A DNA stretch of 64,000 nt, taken from NCBI RefSeq assembly GCF_018324205.1, contig NZ_AP023356.1, positions 1,860,001 to 1,924,000 of the forward strand. Reading direction: 5' to 3'. Source of the stretch: Actinoplanes ianthinogenes. Lineage in GTDB: Bacteria > Actinomycetota > Actinomycetes > Mycobacteriales > Micromonosporaceae. Shown here piece by piece: positions 62,193 through 64,000 of this stretch (the stretch's first letter is position 1; each line of letters opens with the position of its first letter). The notes below the pieces were generated by a model. The model did no database searches. It was not told the DNA's origin and worked only from the letters and a program-made list of their open reading frames with translations. The position numbers were made by a program, and so were the translations under genes.

Positions 62193-62848
62193 GCCACATC
62201 GTCGACCTGTCGCACCTCATCGAGGCGGGCATGGTGACCTATCCGGGACTGCCCGGACCGGTGATCAGCGACCACATGTCCCGCGCGGACTCCCGGGACC
62301 GTTACCCGGCGGGCACCGAGTTCCAGATCGGCTCGGTCACCCTGGTCGCCAACACGGGCACGTACCTGGACACCCCGTTCCACCGGTACCCGGACGGAGC
62401 CGACCTCAGCGCGATCGATCTCAGCCGGCTCGCCGACGTCCCCGGTGTGGTGATCGACGCGACCGACGGAAGCCGCGCGGTCGGTCCGGAGCTGCTGGAG
62501 GGCGTCGACGTCACCGGCCGGGCGGTGCTGATCCACACCGGGTGGGACCGGCACTGGCGTACCCCGCAGTACGGCGCCGCCGAGCACCCGTTCGTCACCG
62601 CCGACCTGGTGGACTGGCTGATCCAGCGGCGCCCGGCGCTGGTCGGCATCGACTCGGTGAACATCGACGACATGGCCGACCTGACCCGGCCGGCGCACAC
62701 CGGCCTGCTGGGCGCCGGGATCGCCGTGGTCGAGCACCTGCACAACCTGCACGAGTTGCAGGACCGGGAGTTCCGGTTCCACGGGGCGCCGGTGCCGGTG
62801 TCCGGCATGGGCAGCTTCCCGATCCGGGCCTACGCGGTCGTCCATTAG
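62189..62848 (+). CDS. Cyclase-family (kynurenine formamidase-like) hydrolase
   Basis: This 219-residue protein belongs to the PF04199 family: DLSHLIEAGMVTYPG at the start and TGTYLDTPFHRYPDG at the core. The usual metal motif HxGTHxDxPxH reads NTGTYLDTPFH, so two metal-binding His are Asn and Tyr, and only the Asp and the last His remain. It could be a reduced-metal or different-chemistry variant. ATGA overlap couples it to the PNPOx-like gene. Family members hydrolyse amide or ester bonds. Confidence 0.82.
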   Translation: MSHIVDLSHLIEAGMVTYPGLPGPVISDHMSRADSRDRYPAGTEFQIGSVTLVANTGTYLDTPFHRYPDGADLSAIDLSRLADVPGVVIDATDGSRAVGPELLEGVDVTGRAVLIHTGWDRHWRTPQYGAAEHPFVTADLVDWLIQRRPALVGIDSVNIDDMADLTRPAHTGLLGAGIAVVEHLHNLHELQDREFRFHGAPVPVSGMGSFPIRAYAVVH

Positions 62849-62864
62849 CGAACAGGAGCCGACG

Positions 62865-63728
62865 ATGACGACAACCTCCACCGCCTACCGCTTGGAGCCG
62901 CTGGGCCAGACCTTCGGCGCCACGGTGACCGATCTCGACCTGCGGACCGCCGACCAGGCGACGGTCGACTCGCTGGTCGCCGACCTCACCGAGCACCGCG
63001 TCCTGGTCCTGCCGGGCCAGCAGCTCACGAACGAGCAGCACGTCGCGGTGAGCCGGCGGTTCGGCCCGCTCGACGTCTACCCGGTGTCCCGCTACGTCGT
63101 CCCGGAGCACCCCGAGGTCCTGAAGATCAGCAACATCTTCCGGGACGGGCACCCGATCGGGCTCTACGACGGCGACGAGCAGGAGGAGTGGCACACCGAC
63201 TACTCGTGGAAGGAGAAGACCAGCCGCGCCTCGCTGCTCTACTCGCTGATCGCGCCCGCCGAGGGTGGCGACACCATGTTCTCCGACTCGACCGCCGCCT
63301 ACGACGACCTGCCGGCGACGCTGAAGGAGCGGATCGCCGGGCTGCGGGCGATCCACTCGATGAACCACCTGGTGGAGACGGAACGGAAGATCAACCCGCA
63401 CAAGGCCTCGCTGACGCCCGAGGAGCGGGCGAAGATGCCGGACGTCGCGCACCCGCTGGTCCGCGTGCACCCGGTCACCGGCCGCCGGTCGCTGCTGCTG
63501 GGCAGCATGATCATCAGTGGCATCGTGGGGCTGGGCGAGGCGGAGACCACCGAGTTGCTGGCCGAGCTGCACGAGCACGCCACCGCCGACCGGTACGTCT
63601 ATCGGCACCACTGGGCCGCGGGCGACCTGGTGATCTGGGACAACGAGGCGACGATGCACACCCGGACCGCTTGTGACCGGCACCGGCACCAGCGGCTGCT
63701 GCATCGCACCACGGTGCTCTGGCACTGA
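62865..63728 (+). CDS. TauD/TfdA-family dioxygenase
   Basis: This 287-residue 2-oxoglutarate/Fe(II) oxygenase has first-site His110 and Asp112 (EWHTDYSW), distal His265 (MHTRTACD), and the C-terminal Arg pair (RLLHRTTVLW) that holds 2-oxoglutarate. The N terminus (LGQTFGATVTDLDL) is typical. It follows the cyclase gene by 16 bp and closes the operon before a perfect terminator. It provides a second hydroxylation, halogenation-like or desaturation step; the substrate is unknown. Confidence 0.9.
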   Translation: MTTTSTAYRLEPLGQTFGATVTDLDLRTADQATVDSLVADLTEHRVLVLPGQQLTNEQHVAVSRRFGPLDVYPVSRYVVPEHPEVLKISNIFRDGHPIGLYDGDEQEEWHTDYSWKEKTSRASLLYSLIAPAEGGDTMFSDSTAAYDDLPATLKERIAGLRAIHSMNHLVETERKINPHKASLTPEERAKMPDVAHPLVRVHPVTGRRSLLLGSMIISGIVGLGEAETTELLAELHEHATADRYVYRHHWAAGDLVIWDNEATMHTRTACDRHRHQRLLHRTTVLWH

Positions 63729-63730
63729 GA

Positions 63731-63768
63731 AAAGGGGGCGGCGGTCCAACCGGACCGCCGCCCCCTTT
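63731..63768. terminator. Perfect bidirectional terminator hairpin
   Basis: AAAGGGGGCGGCGGTCC (63731-63747) is the exact reverse complement of 63752-63768, closing an AACC loop. The stem is 17 bp and ends with AAA/TTT. It sits between the stop of the TauD gene and the end of the convergent oxidoreductase gene. Confidence 0.92.
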
Positions 63769-63777
63769 CCGGTCGTC

Positions 63778-64000
63778 TCAGAACTTCAGCAGGACCTTCC
63801 CCGAGTACGCCCCGGTCAGCAGCGCCTCCGCGGCCGGCACCAGCCGGTCCAGGCCGCCCTCGACGATCGTCTCCGGCAGCACCACCCGCCCGTCCGCCAC
63901 CAGCTTCGGGAACTCCTCGTCGAACGTGGCGAACTGGTCCTCGTGATCCATCGTCGCCATGCCGTGCATGCTCAGCCGGCGGTGCACGAACTGCTCGATG
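63778..64000 (-). CDS. MDR-family NADP-dependent oxidoreductase, C-terminal part only
   Basis: Only the last 73 codons are visible; the start lies past the window edge. The end (KLVADGRVVLPETIVEGG ... TGAYSGKVLLKF) matches the C terminus of zinc-independent medium-chain dehydrogenases of the quinone oxidoreductase/alkenal reductase group. Cofactor-binding residues are outside the window. Confidence 0.8.
   Translation of the reverse strand, partial: IEQFVHRRLSMHGMATMDHEDQFATFDEEFPKLVADGRVVLPETIVEGGLDRLVPAAEALLTGAYSGKVLLKF

Noticed and set aside
1..64000. tRNA, rRNA, insertion sequences or integrase genes
   Set aside because: None was seen. No cloverleaf-type arms, rRNA blocks or DDE/tyrosine recombinase motifs were found on either strand, although a covariance-model scan was not possible.

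Overview
The window is a high-GC actinobacterial chromosome segment. The gene content fits a filamentous member of the Micromonosporaceae such as Actinoplanes: YbaB-like and EspC/WXG-type secretion genes, several LuxR/LAL regulators, CHAT-TPR and CATRA-type conflict proteins, and a GH30/LacI locus. No rRNA or tRNA gene was recognised, and there is no transposase.

Layout. (1) 1-3810, minus strand: a formate dehydrogenase operon whose catalytic subunit is read through an in-frame TGA as selenocysteine, with a bacterial SECIS hairpin just downstream. (2) 3940-9603: a proline-rich membrane protein with a nuclease-fold-like C terminus, then a type VII-associated cassette (YbaB-like, EspC-like, WXG carrier) leading into a CdiA-type toxin and a SitI3-like immunity gene. 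(3) 9696-18259: a DEAD-box helicase, an EVE-like/DUF3883 protein, DUF5995, a two-component pair and a LAL regulator. (4) 18530-22127: a second type VII-type substrate cassette containing a tandem duplication. (5) 22213-30121: housekeeping and accessory genes, including an operator pair, a 215-bp inverted-repeat element and a Thoeris ThsA-like TM-Macro protein. (6) 30404-49653: a LAL regulator and a large conflict/signalling island.

The island holds two CHAT-TPR protease-like proteins, a CATRA-cyclase-TIR fusion with its small CATASP partner, and a divergent stand-alone TIR-like protein. It also holds a six-gene minus-strand operon in which a PP2C phosphatase, an atypical kinase and a VWA protein (a TerY-P-like triad) run into a proline-rich protein, a zinc-ribbon membrane protein with an apparent frameshift, and one of the CHAT-TPR proteins. 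The layout suggests a sensing and phosphorylation module upstream of protease and NADase-type effectors. The fusion's TIR domain has lost the glutamate that the neighbouring stand-alone TIR keeps.

(7) 49775-59715: a secreted GH30 glycosidase with a LacI regulator, a GAP-family membrane protein, a second two-component system, about 850 bp of G-rich tandem repeats, an EamA transporter, an AAC(2')-type acetyltransferase, and a serine hydrolase facing a TetR regulator across paired operators. (8) 59823-63728: a compact five-gene oxidative operon (EctD-like PhyH dioxygenase, haem-oxygenase-like diiron oxidase, PNPOx-like flavoprotein, cyclase-family hydrolase, TauD-like dioxygenase) closed by a perfect 17-bp-stem terminator. 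This looks like a small uncharacterised natural-product pathway. A partial MDR oxidoreductase ends the window.
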